5,939 nt of DNA from positions 61,331-67,269 of the forward strand of contig DISD01000045.1 of assembly GCA_002435715.1 (NCBI GenBank), read 5' to 3'. Made by a program: the position numbers and the translations under genes. The DNA comes from Rhodospirillaceae bacterium UBA6219. Lineage in GTDB: Bacteria; Pseudomonadota; Alphaproteobacteria; Rhodospirillales; Magnetospirillaceae. Position 1 is the stretch's first letter. Each line of letters opens with the position of its first letter. This document shows, piece by piece, positions 1 through 5,449 of this stretch. The notes under the pieces are model-generated. The model ran no database searches, was not told the DNA's origin, and saw only the letters and a list, made by a program, of their open reading frames with translations.

Positions 1-855
1 GATGCGGTCGCCGATGGGGCCGCCGGCGACGGTGCCCACCGCCACCGCCCCCAGGAACAAGAACAGCATCAACTGGGCGTCCTGCACCGAAACGCCGAAT
101 TTGTGCATCAGGAAGAAGGTGTAATAGCTGGACAGGCTGGCCATGTAGACGTTCTTCGAGATCACCAGCACCACCAGCACGCTGATGGCAATGATGACGG
201 ACCGGCGCGGCAGGCCATGAGTGGCGGCCTTGGCGGCACGGCGGGCATGATGGACCATGTGACGGGCGTACCAGCCGCCAACCCGCCACAACACGGTCAT
301 GGCCACCAAAGCGGCCAGCGAGAACCAGGCGACACTGCCCTGGCCGCGCGGCAGCACCACGAAGGCGGCCAGAAGCGGCCCCAGGGCCGAGCCGAAATTC
401 CCACCCACCTGGAACAGCGACTGGGCCAGACCGTGTCGTCCCCCCGACGCCATGCGGGCCACCCGCGACGATTCGGGATGGAAGATGGACGAGCCGATGC
501 CCACCAGACCGGCGGCCACCAGCAACAGCCAATATTGGTCGGCGAAGGCCAGCAGCAACAGGCCGCACAAGGTCGCCCCCATGGCCACCGGCAGGGAAAA
601 GGGTTGCGGCCGCTTGTCGGTGGCGAAGCCGACCATGGGCTGCAGCAGCGAGGCCAAGCCCTGGAACGTGAAGGTCAACAGGCCGATCTGGCCGAAATCC
701 AGGCCATAAGAGGTTTTCAGCATGGGATAAAGGGCGGCCAGCAGCGACTGCATCATGTCGTTCAACATGTGGCAGAACGAAATAGCGGCGATCACCATGA
801 AGGCGGTATCGGCCTTGGGCGGCGCGGCCAGGGTAGCGGCGGCGGAATCGGACAC
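1..855 (-). CDS. fsr: Fsr-type MFS efflux transporter (fosmidomycin resistance family), C-terminus cut off by window edge
   Basis: This gene encodes an inner-membrane drug:H+ antiporter of the major facilitator superfamily. The closest family I recognise is E. coli Fsr, which exports fosmidomycin. The visible 285 residues, read from the reverse complement, carry Fsr hallmarks: HMLNDMMQSLLAALYPML at about residues 29-46, LQPMVGFATDKRP at 71-83 (the MFS loop 2-3 motif), HPESSRVARMASGGRHG at 126-142, FQVGGNFGSALGPLLAA at 148-164, and SKNVYMASLSSYYTFFLM at 233-250. The N-terminal six-helix half, the basic central loop (about 191-218) and the start of the second half are present. Fsr proteins are about 400 residues long, so roughly 120 are missing beyond position 1. 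The start is a GTG at 855-853, preceded by TAGGAG (870-865) with 9 bases of spacing, and no in-frame ATG lies upstream. It is divergent from an AraC-family regulator that probably controls it. The family is clear, but the actual substrate cannot be read from sequence. Confidence 0.93.
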   Translation of the reverse strand, partial: MSDSAAATLAAPPKADTAFMVIAAISFCHMLNDMMQSLLAALYPMLKTSYGLDFGQIGLLTFTFQGLASLLQPMVGFATDKRPQPFSLPVAMGATLCGLLLLAFADQYWLLLVAAGLVGIGSSIFHPESSRVARMASGGRHGLAQSLFQVGGNFGSALGPLLAAFVVLPRGQGSVAWFSLAALVAMTVLWRVGGWYARHMVHHARRAAKAATHGLPRRSVIIAISVLVVLVISKNVYMASLSSYYTFFLMHKFGVSVQDAQLMLFLFLGAVAVGTVAGGPIGDRI

Positions 856-898
856 GTCGAACAACTCCTAAAGAGGTATGGAAAAATGCCGGCCTTGG

Positions 899-905
899 TA
901 TGATA
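899..905. promoter_or_regulatory. Overlapping divergent -10 elements for exporter and regulator
   Basis: TATGAT (899-904, plus strand) and TATCAT (905-900, minus strand) overlap almost completely; each matches the sigma-70 -10 consensus at five of six bases. The minus-strand element would start the exporter transcript near 893, giving a leader of about 38 bases. The plus-strand element would start the regulator transcript near 911. Neither has a good -35 hexamer at 17 bp spacing, as expected for an activator-dependent promoter. Inferred by eye from consensus matching only. Confidence 0.4.
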
Positions 906-926
906 GACATTCGCAGCTGGACCTGC

Positions 927-962
927 TTTCGTGATCTGGCCTGTTTCTTTCGTGACTGGGCC
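927..962. promoter_or_regulatory. 21-bp-period direct repeat, probable AraC-family operator
   Basis: Two copies of a 15-base unit, TTTCGTGATCTGGCC (927-941) and TTTCGTGACTGGGCC (948-962), match at 12 of 15 bases and are offset by exactly 21 bp, two helical turns. AraC-family regulators typically bind paired direct half-sites with this spacing. The exporter-proximal copy ends where the -35 of the exporter promoter would fall (about 923-928). That is the geometry of an activator touching RNA polymerase. The distal copy ends five bases before the regulator's ATG, so binding would also cover the regulator's translation start. A weaker third match (TTCGCAGCTGG, 910-920) lies beside them, out of phase. 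The function is inferred; the repeat is directly visible. Confidence 0.6.
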
Positions 963-967
963 AAGCC

Positions 968-1801
968 ATGTGCGACTCGCAGCTTCCGCCTCCCCTGGGT
1001 TATGACGGCCCGCCATCCAGCGACCAGCATCTGCGCCGCATCGAGTGGGTGGAAGCCCTGGAAGGCGCCATCGTGCCGCTGGCCAGCGACTACGCCGACC
1101 GGGTGGTGGTGCCGCCGCATCGCCACAAACGCTCGCAATTGCTTTATGCCCTGACCGGCATCATCACCGTGACCACCGAAGCCGGGCGCTGGATGGTGCC
1201 GCCCGACCATGCGCTTTGGGTGCCGGCCGGCATGGAACATTCGGTGGCGCCCCACGGACGGGTGCGCATGCATTCCATCTATGTCAGCCCCGGCACCGTC
1301 ACCTTGCCGCCGGGCTGCCGAGTGGTCGAGGTGACGCCGCTGATGCACGGCCTGATCGTCGAGGCGGTCAAGCTGCCGCGCCAATGGCCGGTGGGCAGTC
1401 GGGCCGAAAAGATCATGGCCCTGGTGGCCGAGGAATTGCCGTTATTGCCGGAACGCCCCCTGGGCCTGCCCATGCCCGCCGACGAGCGCCTGGCGGCCCT
1501 GTGCCGCGATTTCATCGCCACCCCCGACCCGCACGCCACCATCGACGACTGGGCCAAACGTCTGGCCACCAGCCGCCGCAGTTTCACCCGCATGTTCCGT
1601 CAACAGACCGGACTGGGATTGGCGGCGTGGCGGCAGCAAGCCACCCTGTTCGCCGCCCTGCCCCGTCTGGCCGCGGGCGAAGCGGTGACCAGCGTCGCCA
1701 TCGACCTGGGCTATGACAGCGTCGCCGCTTTCACCACCATGTTCAAACGCCTGCTGGGGGCACCGCCCAGCCGCTATCTCAGGCAATCACCCGCCCCCTG
1801 A
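968..1801 (+). CDS. AraC-family transcriptional regulator with N-terminal cupin (NimR-like)
   Basis: This is a 277-residue DNA-binding regulator. The N-terminal cupin sensor shows PPHRHKRSQLLYALTG (49-64) and VPAGMEHS (85-92); H51, H53 and H91 are candidate metal or ligand residues. The C-terminal AraC/XylS domain (about 190-271) has a first helix-turn-helix around TIDDWAKRLATSRRSFTRMF (191-210) and a second around VTSVAIDLGYDSVAAFTTMF (240-259), ending in the usual PPSRYL. Order and length match the NimR/YeaM group. In E. coli, NimR controls the adjacent MFS gene nimT, so the divergent exporter here fits the same scheme. The ATG at 968 is the first possible start, because a TGA lies in frame at 953-955. 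It has no obvious Shine-Dalgarno and sits just after the putative operator, which suggests low and autoregulated expression. Family assignment is firm; target and ligand are inferred or unknown. Confidence 0.92.
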   Translation: MCDSQLPPPLGYDGPPSSDQHLRRIEWVEALEGAIVPLASDYADRVVVPPHRHKRSQLLYALTGIITVTTEAGRWMVPPDHALWVPAGMEHSVAPHGRVRMHSIYVSPGTVTLPPGCRVVEVTPLMHGLIVEAVKLPRQWPVGSRAEKIMALVAEELPLLPERPLGLPMPADERLAALCRDFIATPDPHATIDDWAKRLATSRRSFTRMFRQQTGLGLAAWRQQATLFAALPRLAAGEAVTSVAIDLGYDSVAAFTTMFKRLLGAPPSRYLRQSPAP

Positions 1802-1813
1802 TCATGTGAAGAG

Positions 1814-1842
1814 GGGACAAACCAATACTTCCGTGTTATGAA
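1814..1842 (+). promoter_or_regulatory. Possible sigma-70 promoter for the histidine kinase
   Basis: GGGACA (1814-1819) and TATGAA (1837-1842) are separated by 17 bp, each with four consensus matches, and lie in the 88-bp gap after the regulator gene. The predicted leader is about 40 bases and contains a pyrimidine-rich run (1843-1870). Because the regulator is close upstream on the same strand, read-through from it is the alternative. Confidence 0.3.
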
Positions 1843-1889
1843 TCTCCTCTGTCTCCTAACCTCCCTCCTCAGCGAGACCAATAAGCGGA

Positions 1890-3386
1890 ATGCCATCTCC
1901 ACCTTTCGACCCCTCCTTGCGTCATCCTGTGGGACGCCGGGAAGCCTTGTTCATGGGATTGGTGATTGTGGCCGTCCTGGCCTCTCGGCTGCACAGCTAT
2001 TTGCTGTTCCACACCCTGGTCGAAATTTGCAATATTTGCGTAATTCTGACGGTCTTTTCCCTGGCCTGGAACATCCGCAACCATCTTGAAGACGGTTTTC
2101 TGCGGGTCGCCGGCTTGGCCCTGGGGCCCAGCACCGCCATTTTGCTGCTGCACACCCTGACCTATAAGGGCTTGGGTGTTTTCGCCGCCCATGACGCCAA
2201 CTTGCCGACGCAATTGTGGATCGCCCTGCGCCTGATGCAGACCGGGGCCTTATTGGCGGCGACCATCCCCGCCATCACCAACCAACGCAACACCAAGCCT
2301 TTGCTGGTCAGCAGCGTCGCTGGGATCATCCTGGGCGGGTTGGTGTTCAGTGGAATGTTTCCCGATTGCTATGTGGACGGCCAGGGGCTGACCCCGTTTA
2401 AGATCGCGGTGGAAACCAGCTGCATGGCGGCGTTGGCTTGGGCGGCTTGGCGTATTTCCCGCGACCGTTCTCCGCGTCATCCGCAATTGCGCAAGCTGAC
2501 CATGGGATTGCTGTTTTGCGGCATTTTGCAAGGGGCGGCCTTCACCTCGTACCAAGACGTGTACGGGGCGTTGAACATGGTGGGACACATCCTGGGTCTG
2601 ATGCAATCCTTCCTGCTTTATTCCGCCATTGCCTGGGTGGGTCTGGCCCAGCCGTTGGAAAGCCTGTTCGTGCGCCAGTCCACCTTGCGTTCGCAATTCG
2701 AACGCGACGCGGCCCGCGCCCAAGACGACATGGCCCGTTTCGCCGAAATCCTTGCCCACCACATGCAAGAGCCGGTGCGCCAGCAGCACGTCTTCACCCA
2801 GGCCCTGGCCAAGGCGCTGCCGCAACCCCTGGCCCCGGACGTGCAACAACCGCTGGACTTCATCATGGACGGCGCCATGCGTCAGCGGTCCTTGCTGCGA
2901 GACGCCTTGCTGTATCTGTCCTTGGCTGAATCCACCGCCCCCAGCAAAACCTCGGTCCGCGACGCCCTGACGGCGACGACCCGGGAACTGGCGGAACGCA
3001 TCGACCAGGTCAAGGCCCAGATCAGTTACGGAACCCTGCCCAATGTCGCCGTTTCCCCCAGCCGCTTGAAGGCGTTGTTCGGGGTGTTGGTGGACAATGC
3101 CCTGACCTATGCCCGCCCCGACATCCCCCCCAGGATCGACATCCGGGCGGAAAACCAGGATTCCACCATGACCCGTATCAGCGTCAGCGACAACGGTCTG
3201 GGAATCGCCCCGGAACTGCGTCAAAAGGCCTTTGGCATTTTCGAACGTCTGGACCCAAAGGGCAGCGGCACCGGGATCGGCCTGGCCATCGCCCGCCGCG
3301 TGGTTCACGATTGTGGTGGCGACATCTGGATCGGGGATTCGGCCCTGGGCGGCACCACCATCACCTTCACCCTGCCCTTGGCCTAG
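1890..3386 (+). CDS. MASE3-domain membrane sensor histidine kinase (orphan)
   Basis: This 498-residue inner-membrane kinase should autophosphorylate on histidine and pass the phosphate to a response regulator. The N-terminal half (about 20-252) is a multi-helix MASE3 sensor. Its family-like signatures are FHTLVEICNICVILTVFSLA (40-59) and LLHTLTYKGLGVF (86-98), followed by ANLPTQLWIALR (103-114); the ligand of MASE3 domains is not known. A helical linker (about 255-285) leads to the H-box AHHMQEPVRQ (289-298). By alignment with the phytochrome-type SHDLQEPLR box, H290 is the phosphoacceptor and H291 replaces the usual Asp. The ATPase domain is complete: N-box LVDNALTYA (400-408) with N403, G1 box DNGLGI (434-439), F-box FGIFERL (448-454) and G2 box GSGTGIGLAIARR (458-470). 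No PAS, GAF or receiver domain is present, and no response regulator lies in the window. The start has only weak AAGCGG upstream; M22 is a less likely alternative. Confidence 0.92.
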   Translation: MPSPPFDPSLRHPVGRREALFMGLVIVAVLASRLHSYLLFHTLVEICNICVILTVFSLAWNIRNHLEDGFLRVAGLALGPSTAILLLHTLTYKGLGVFAAHDANLPTQLWIALRLMQTGALLAATIPAITNQRNTKPLLVSSVAGIILGGLVFSGMFPDCYVDGQGLTPFKIAVETSCMAALAWAAWRISRDRSPRHPQLRKLTMGLLFCGILQGAAFTSYQDVYGALNMVGHILGLMQSFLLYSAIAWVGLAQPLESLFVRQSTLRSQFERDAARAQDDMARFAEILAHHMQEPVRQQHVFTQALAKALPQPLAPDVQQPLDFIMDGAMRQRSLLRDALLYLSLAESTAPSKTSVRDALTATTRELAERIDQVKAQISYGTLPNVAVSPSRLKALFGVLVDNALTYARPDIPPRIDIRAENQDSTMTRISVSDNGLGIAPELRQKAFGIFERLDPKGSGTGIGLAIARRVVHDCGGDIWIGDSALGGTTITFTLPLA

Positions 3387-3405
3387 GACCTAAACTTGCC
3401 CCATT

Positions 3406-3426
3406 GCTTTGGACTGGAGCTTTTTT
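3406..3426 (+). terminator. Weak possible intrinsic terminator after the kinase gene
   Basis: GCTTTGGACTGGAGC (3406-3420) can fold into a short stem rich in G-U pairs and is followed directly by six Ts (3421-3426), 20 bases after the kinase stop. The position and T-run fit an intrinsic terminator; the stem is poor. Confidence 0.3.
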
Positions 3427-3437
3427 CTGCAAAACCC

Positions 3438-3446
3438 GGGGGGGGG
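3438..3446. repeat. Homopolymer of nine Gs in a convergent intergenic gap
   Basis: An uninterrupted G9 run follows CCC between the kinase stop and the lipoprotein stop. It is outside the two confident genes, so slippage here would not shift a reading frame. It is also a place where base-calling length errors are likely. Confidence 0.6.
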
Positions 3447-3464
3447 ATACGAACATGTCTTGGG

Positions 3465-3491
3465 CGCCACCCGAAATCGGGCCGATTGGCG
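3465..3491. terminator. Interrupted inverted repeat between convergent genes
   Basis: CGCCA (3465-3469) pairs with TGGCG (3487-3491), and inside it CCCGA (3470-3474) pairs with TCGGG (3477-3481). A five-base unpaired CCGAT lies on one side. The element sits between two converging genes and could fold on either transcript, so a bidirectional, factor-assisted terminator is possible. No T-run follows on either strand. Confidence 0.3.
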
Positions 3492-3531
3492 AATGGCCTG
3501 CTTTCGTCAGCTCACCCCAAGCGTTCCTGGC

Positions 3532-4194
3532 TTATTCCCGCCGTAATATGATCGTCGAAGGCATTCCCTTGCCCGGGGCCAATTGGCAGCGAAGCCCCCC
3601 CCGCAGAATTTCCGGAAGCTCGATGGATTTATTGATGCCCCGTTGAAAGTCACCGGTCGTTCCAATGAACCGCTGACAATCATTGGGACGATTGTAGCCC
3701 CTCTCCGCCGGATCGTAGCGGCACAAAGTCACCTGCATGCCATCGGTGGAATATTGGACCCAAAGCGGCCGTCGAATGCCACGTTCTTTGTCGATCAGAT
3801 CGACACTCCTCGCTTCAGAACGAACCAGTGAAAATCCCACATCGAGTGCGGACCGCCAGCCCGGTCGGAAATCGACCAAGGCGTTTTGGATTAAGCACTG
3901 TATCTCATCCCCATAGGCCGCATTCTGGCGCAGCTTGTCGATCCGTTCTTGACGACGCGCCGCCTCCTCGGCCTTCAGCGTGTTTTCCGCGGCCGTCGCG
4001 GCCGCACGGCGGGCGCGCGCTTGTTCGTCCAGTTCGGCCTGCTTGGTCCGGGCTTCATATTGCTGGGCAGGGGTCAGCCCAGCCCATTCTTCCTCGGTCA
4101 TTCCCAGTGGAAAGCTTTGGCAGGCGGCCAGTTCAAAACATAAGACGCCAAGAATCAAAGCCCGAAGATATCGCCGCACGCATCCCCCAATCAT
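3532..4194 (-). CDS. Putative lipoprotein of unknown function with charged helical arm and four-cysteine C-terminal region
   Basis: I do not recognise the family. From the ATG at 4194 the protein has 220 residues. A basic n-region (RRYLR), a hydrophobic stretch (ALILGVL) and the lipobox LAAC put the lipidated cysteine at residue 25, so the mature protein should be membrane-anchored. Next comes GMTEEEWAGLTPAQQYEART (residues 31-50), a pattern I associate only loosely with alphaproteobacterial envelope proteins. A strongly charged Ala/Glu/Arg/Gln helical segment, probably coiled coil, spans about residues 45-92. The C-terminal region holds four cysteines (about 100, 158, 173, 203) that could form two disulfides in the periplasm. 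The reading frame stays open up to 4278, but a likely promoter at 4244-4271 makes starts near 4278 unlikely. A GTG at 4179, just after GGGGGA, is an equally plausible start and gives a more typical 19-residue signal peptide. The gene stands alone and converges on the kinase. Confidence 0.75.
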   Translation of the reverse strand: MIGGCVRRYLRALILGVLCFELAACQSFPLGMTEEEWAGLTPAQQYEARTKQAELDEQARARRAAATAAENTLKAEEAARRQERIDKLRQNAAYGDEIQCLIQNALVDFRPGWRSALDVGFSLVRSEARSVDLIDKERGIRRPLWVQYSTDGMQVTLCRYDPAERGYNRPNDCQRFIGTTGDFQRGINKSIELPEILRGGLRCQLAPGKGMPSTIILRRE

Positions 4195-4243
4195 CTCAAA
4201 GACTGAAAACCAAGCAGCAATCAGCATGAAATTCGTAATTTTC

Positions 4244-4271
4244 TTTATAACCAAAACCTCACAAAAGACAA
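4244..4271 (-). promoter_or_regulatory. Sigma-70-like promoter for the lipoprotein gene
   Basis: Read on the minus strand, TTGTCT (4271-4266) and TATAAA (4249-4244) are 16 bp apart, in an AT-rich pocket that contrasts with the GC-rich surroundings. The -10 matches consensus at five of six bases and the -35 at four of six. Transcription would begin near 4237. That leaves a leader of about 43 bases to the ATG at 4194 and excludes the upstream in-frame ATG at 4278. Confidence 0.5.
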
Positions 4272-4287
4272 ATATCAATGCATGCCA

Positions 4288-4307
4288 CTGGTCTTGGCAA
4301 AGACCAG
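4288..4307. terminator. Perfect 8-bp hairpin downstream of the zeta-like gene
   Basis: CTGGTCTT (4288-4295) and AAGACCAG (4300-4307) are perfect inverted repeats around a 4-base loop. On the minus strand it lies about 50 bases past the stop of the small gene ending at 4357 and upstream of the lipoprotein promoter. A terminator for the small gene is likely, although no immediate T-run follows; a regulator-binding palindrome is the alternative. Confidence 0.4.
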
Positions 4308-4323
4308 CGCTTAATCACGTTCG

Positions 4324-4335
4324 GCCCAATTGGGC
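4324..4335. repeat. 12-bp perfect palindrome GCCCAATTGGGC
   Basis: A fully self-complementary 12-mer lies between the small gene's stop codon and the hairpin at 4288-4307. It has no loop, so it looks more like a protein-binding dyad than an RNA hairpin. Its role is unknown, and chance occurrence cannot be excluded. Confidence 0.35.
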
Positions 4336-4356
4336 TATCCTCTTTGTCAACAGGGC

Positions 4357-4692
4357 CTAGCTTCGCTGGCGTTCCCGCCACGCCTGCAGACGGAAGCGTT
4401 CGGCCACGTCGTGCATTTCATCCATGCTGAGGAAAATCCCGAATCCCATCAGATCGTTGCTGATCTTGGTCAGGATCCAGGCCGCCGCCTCGCGGGTTTC
4501 CACCTTGGCGAAATCGGCGTCCAACAACAACCGAACATAGGATTGCTGGTCTTCGTCGGTCAGGTCGGAAAACCATTGGGCCAACAGATGGTTGCGCCGC
4601 GCCCGGATCCAGAAACCGGATTCCTGGCCGGCGATGAAGTTCAATTGGCTGGTCGCGCCCTTGGCGTCGACCGTATGAACAAAATCCCCCAT
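4357..4692 (-). CDS. Small protein resembling ATP synthase inhibitor subunit zeta (DUF1476-like), divergent
   Basis: This is a 111-residue soluble protein. The stretch FWIRARRNHLLAQWFSDL (27-44), followed by SYVRLLLDADFAKVE (51-65) and AAWILTKISNDLM (70-82), follows the order and spacing of the alphaproteobacterial zeta/DUF1476 family. That family has an ARRNKLLGLWAA core, then a V-x-ADF block and a helix ending near DL. Zeta subunits are about 105 residues long and block F1-ATPase hydrolysis. Here the N-terminal segment differs: the usual FDDREKAFEAKFA-type inhibitory start is replaced by HTVDAKGATSQLNFIAGQES (6-25). If related, this may be a paralogue with another role rather than the canonical inhibitor. 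The match was made from memory and not aligned. The start has only weak AGCGGA upstream. It is divergent from aat across an 80-bp gap. That the gene is real is fairly secure; the family is tentative. Confidence 0.72.
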   Translation of the reverse strand: MGDFVHTVDAKGATSQLNFIAGQESGFWIRARRNHLLAQWFSDLTDEDQQSYVRLLLDADFAKVETREAAAWILTKISNDLMGFGIFLSMDEMHDVAERFRLQAWRERQRS

Positions 4693-4717
4693 GGGCGTTA
4701 TCCGCTTTTGCCGTTAC

Positions 4718-4746
4718 TTGGAAAATCGCACTGCCCGCCATACATT
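4718..4746 (+). promoter_or_regulatory. Possible promoter for aat
   Basis: TTGGAA (4718-4723) and TACATT (4741-4746), each with four consensus matches, are 17 bp apart. A start near 4753 would leave a leader of about 20 bases containing the GAGGGA Shine-Dalgarno at 4761-4766. This is an inference from a moderate consensus match. Confidence 0.35.
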
Positions 4747-4772
4747 TCAAAGGGGAAATCGAGGGACCGGAA

Positions 4773-5432
4773 ATGCGGGTCTTGAACACCGACATCTTGC
4801 TACGTGCCTACACCATGGGGTTGTTCCCCATGGCGCGCACCCGCGACGATGCCAAACTTTACTGGATCGACCCGGAAGACCGCGGAATCCTGCCGCTGGA
4901 CCGCTTCCACATGCCGCGCTCGCTGAAAAAGGTGATGAAGCAGGGCCGCTTCCAGATCAAGGTCGACACCGCCTTTCGCGCCGTCATGGCCGGCTGCGCC
5001 GAAGCCAAGAAAGGACGCGAGGAAACCTGGATCAACGCCCCCATCGTCGAATTGTTCAGCGAATTGCACGACAACGGCTTGGCCCATTCGGTGGAAAGCT
5101 GGGACGGCGAGCGTCTGGTCGGCGGATTGTACGGCCTGGCCCTGGGCGGGGCCTTCTTTGGTGAAAGCATGTTCAGCCGGGCCACCGACGCGTCCAAGGT
5201 GGCGTTGGTGGATTTGGTCGCCCGTCTGCGCCAGGGCGGTTTCCGCCTGCTCGACACCCAGTTCATCACCGACCATTTGCTGCGCTTCGGGGCGGTGGAA
5301 ATCCCCCGCACCCAGTATCAGGTTCTGTTGTCGGAAGCCCTGTCCCATCAGGCGCATTTCCCCACCGGGCCGGTGGATTGGCGACTGGCCGACAGCCCTG
5401 GCATGCCCCTTGCGTCGGTGATCGCCGTATAA
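4773..5432 (+). CDS. aat: Leucyl/phenylalanyl-tRNA-protein transferase
   Basis: Aat is a cytoplasmic enzyme that transfers Leu or Phe from aminoacyl-tRNA to proteins with N-terminal Arg or Lys, marking them for ClpS/ClpAP degradation (the bacterial N-end rule pathway). The 219 residues carry the family blocks in order: LLRAYTMGLFPMA (9-21), YWIDPEDRGILPLDRFHMPRS (30-50), TWINAPIV (85-92), LHDNGLAHSVESW (98-110), LVGGLYGLALGG (115-126), FFGESMFSRATDASKVAL (128-145) and LLDTQFITDHLLRFGAVEI (159-177). E131, D161 and Q163 correspond to E. coli E156, D186 and Q188. It lacks about 25 N-terminal residues relative to E. coli Aat, as usual for the short alphaproteobacterial form. GAGGGA (4761-4766) lies six bases before the ATG. 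All key blocks are intact, so it should be functional. It is followed after 17 bp by a same-strand gene, a probable operon. Confidence 0.97.
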   Translation: MRVLNTDILLRAYTMGLFPMARTRDDAKLYWIDPEDRGILPLDRFHMPRSLKKVMKQGRFQIKVDTAFRAVMAGCAEAKKGREETWINAPIVELFSELHDNGLAHSVESWDGERLVGGLYGLALGGAFFGESMFSRATDASKVALVDLVARLRQGGFRLLDTQFITDHLLRFGAVEIPRTQYQVLLSEALSHQAHFPTGPVDWRLADSPGMPLASVIAV

Positions 5433-5449
5433 TCGCTTTGGGGGCGGCA

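Noticed and set aside
103..903. 266-codon open frame on the plus strand
   Set aside because: It is antisense to the exporter. Its product is a His/Gln/Gly-rich low-complexity chain with no domain, while the opposite strand reads clearly as an Fsr-family protein.
1438..1801. Alternative overlapping frames within the regulator gene
   Set aside because: The AraC-type double helix-turn-helix is intact in the chosen frame; the others give low-complexity products.
2250..3308. 352-codon open frame on the minus strand
   Set aside because: It is antisense to the kinase, whose membrane and catalytic motifs are unmistakable. The antisense product is Gly/Gln/His-rich without recognisable motifs, a common shadow in GC-rich genomes.
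3455..3646. 63-codon plus-strand frame with a G-rich stretch upstream that looks like a ribosome-binding site
   Set aside because: The G9 run is a poor Shine-Dalgarno match, the frame overlaps the lipoprotein's 3' end antisense, and the product shows no recognisable features.
4195..4278. N-terminal extension of the lipoprotein to the ATG at 4278
   Set aside because: It would start upstream of the likely promoter (4244-4271) and bury the lipobox at residue 53, unlike a normal lipoprotein signal peptide.
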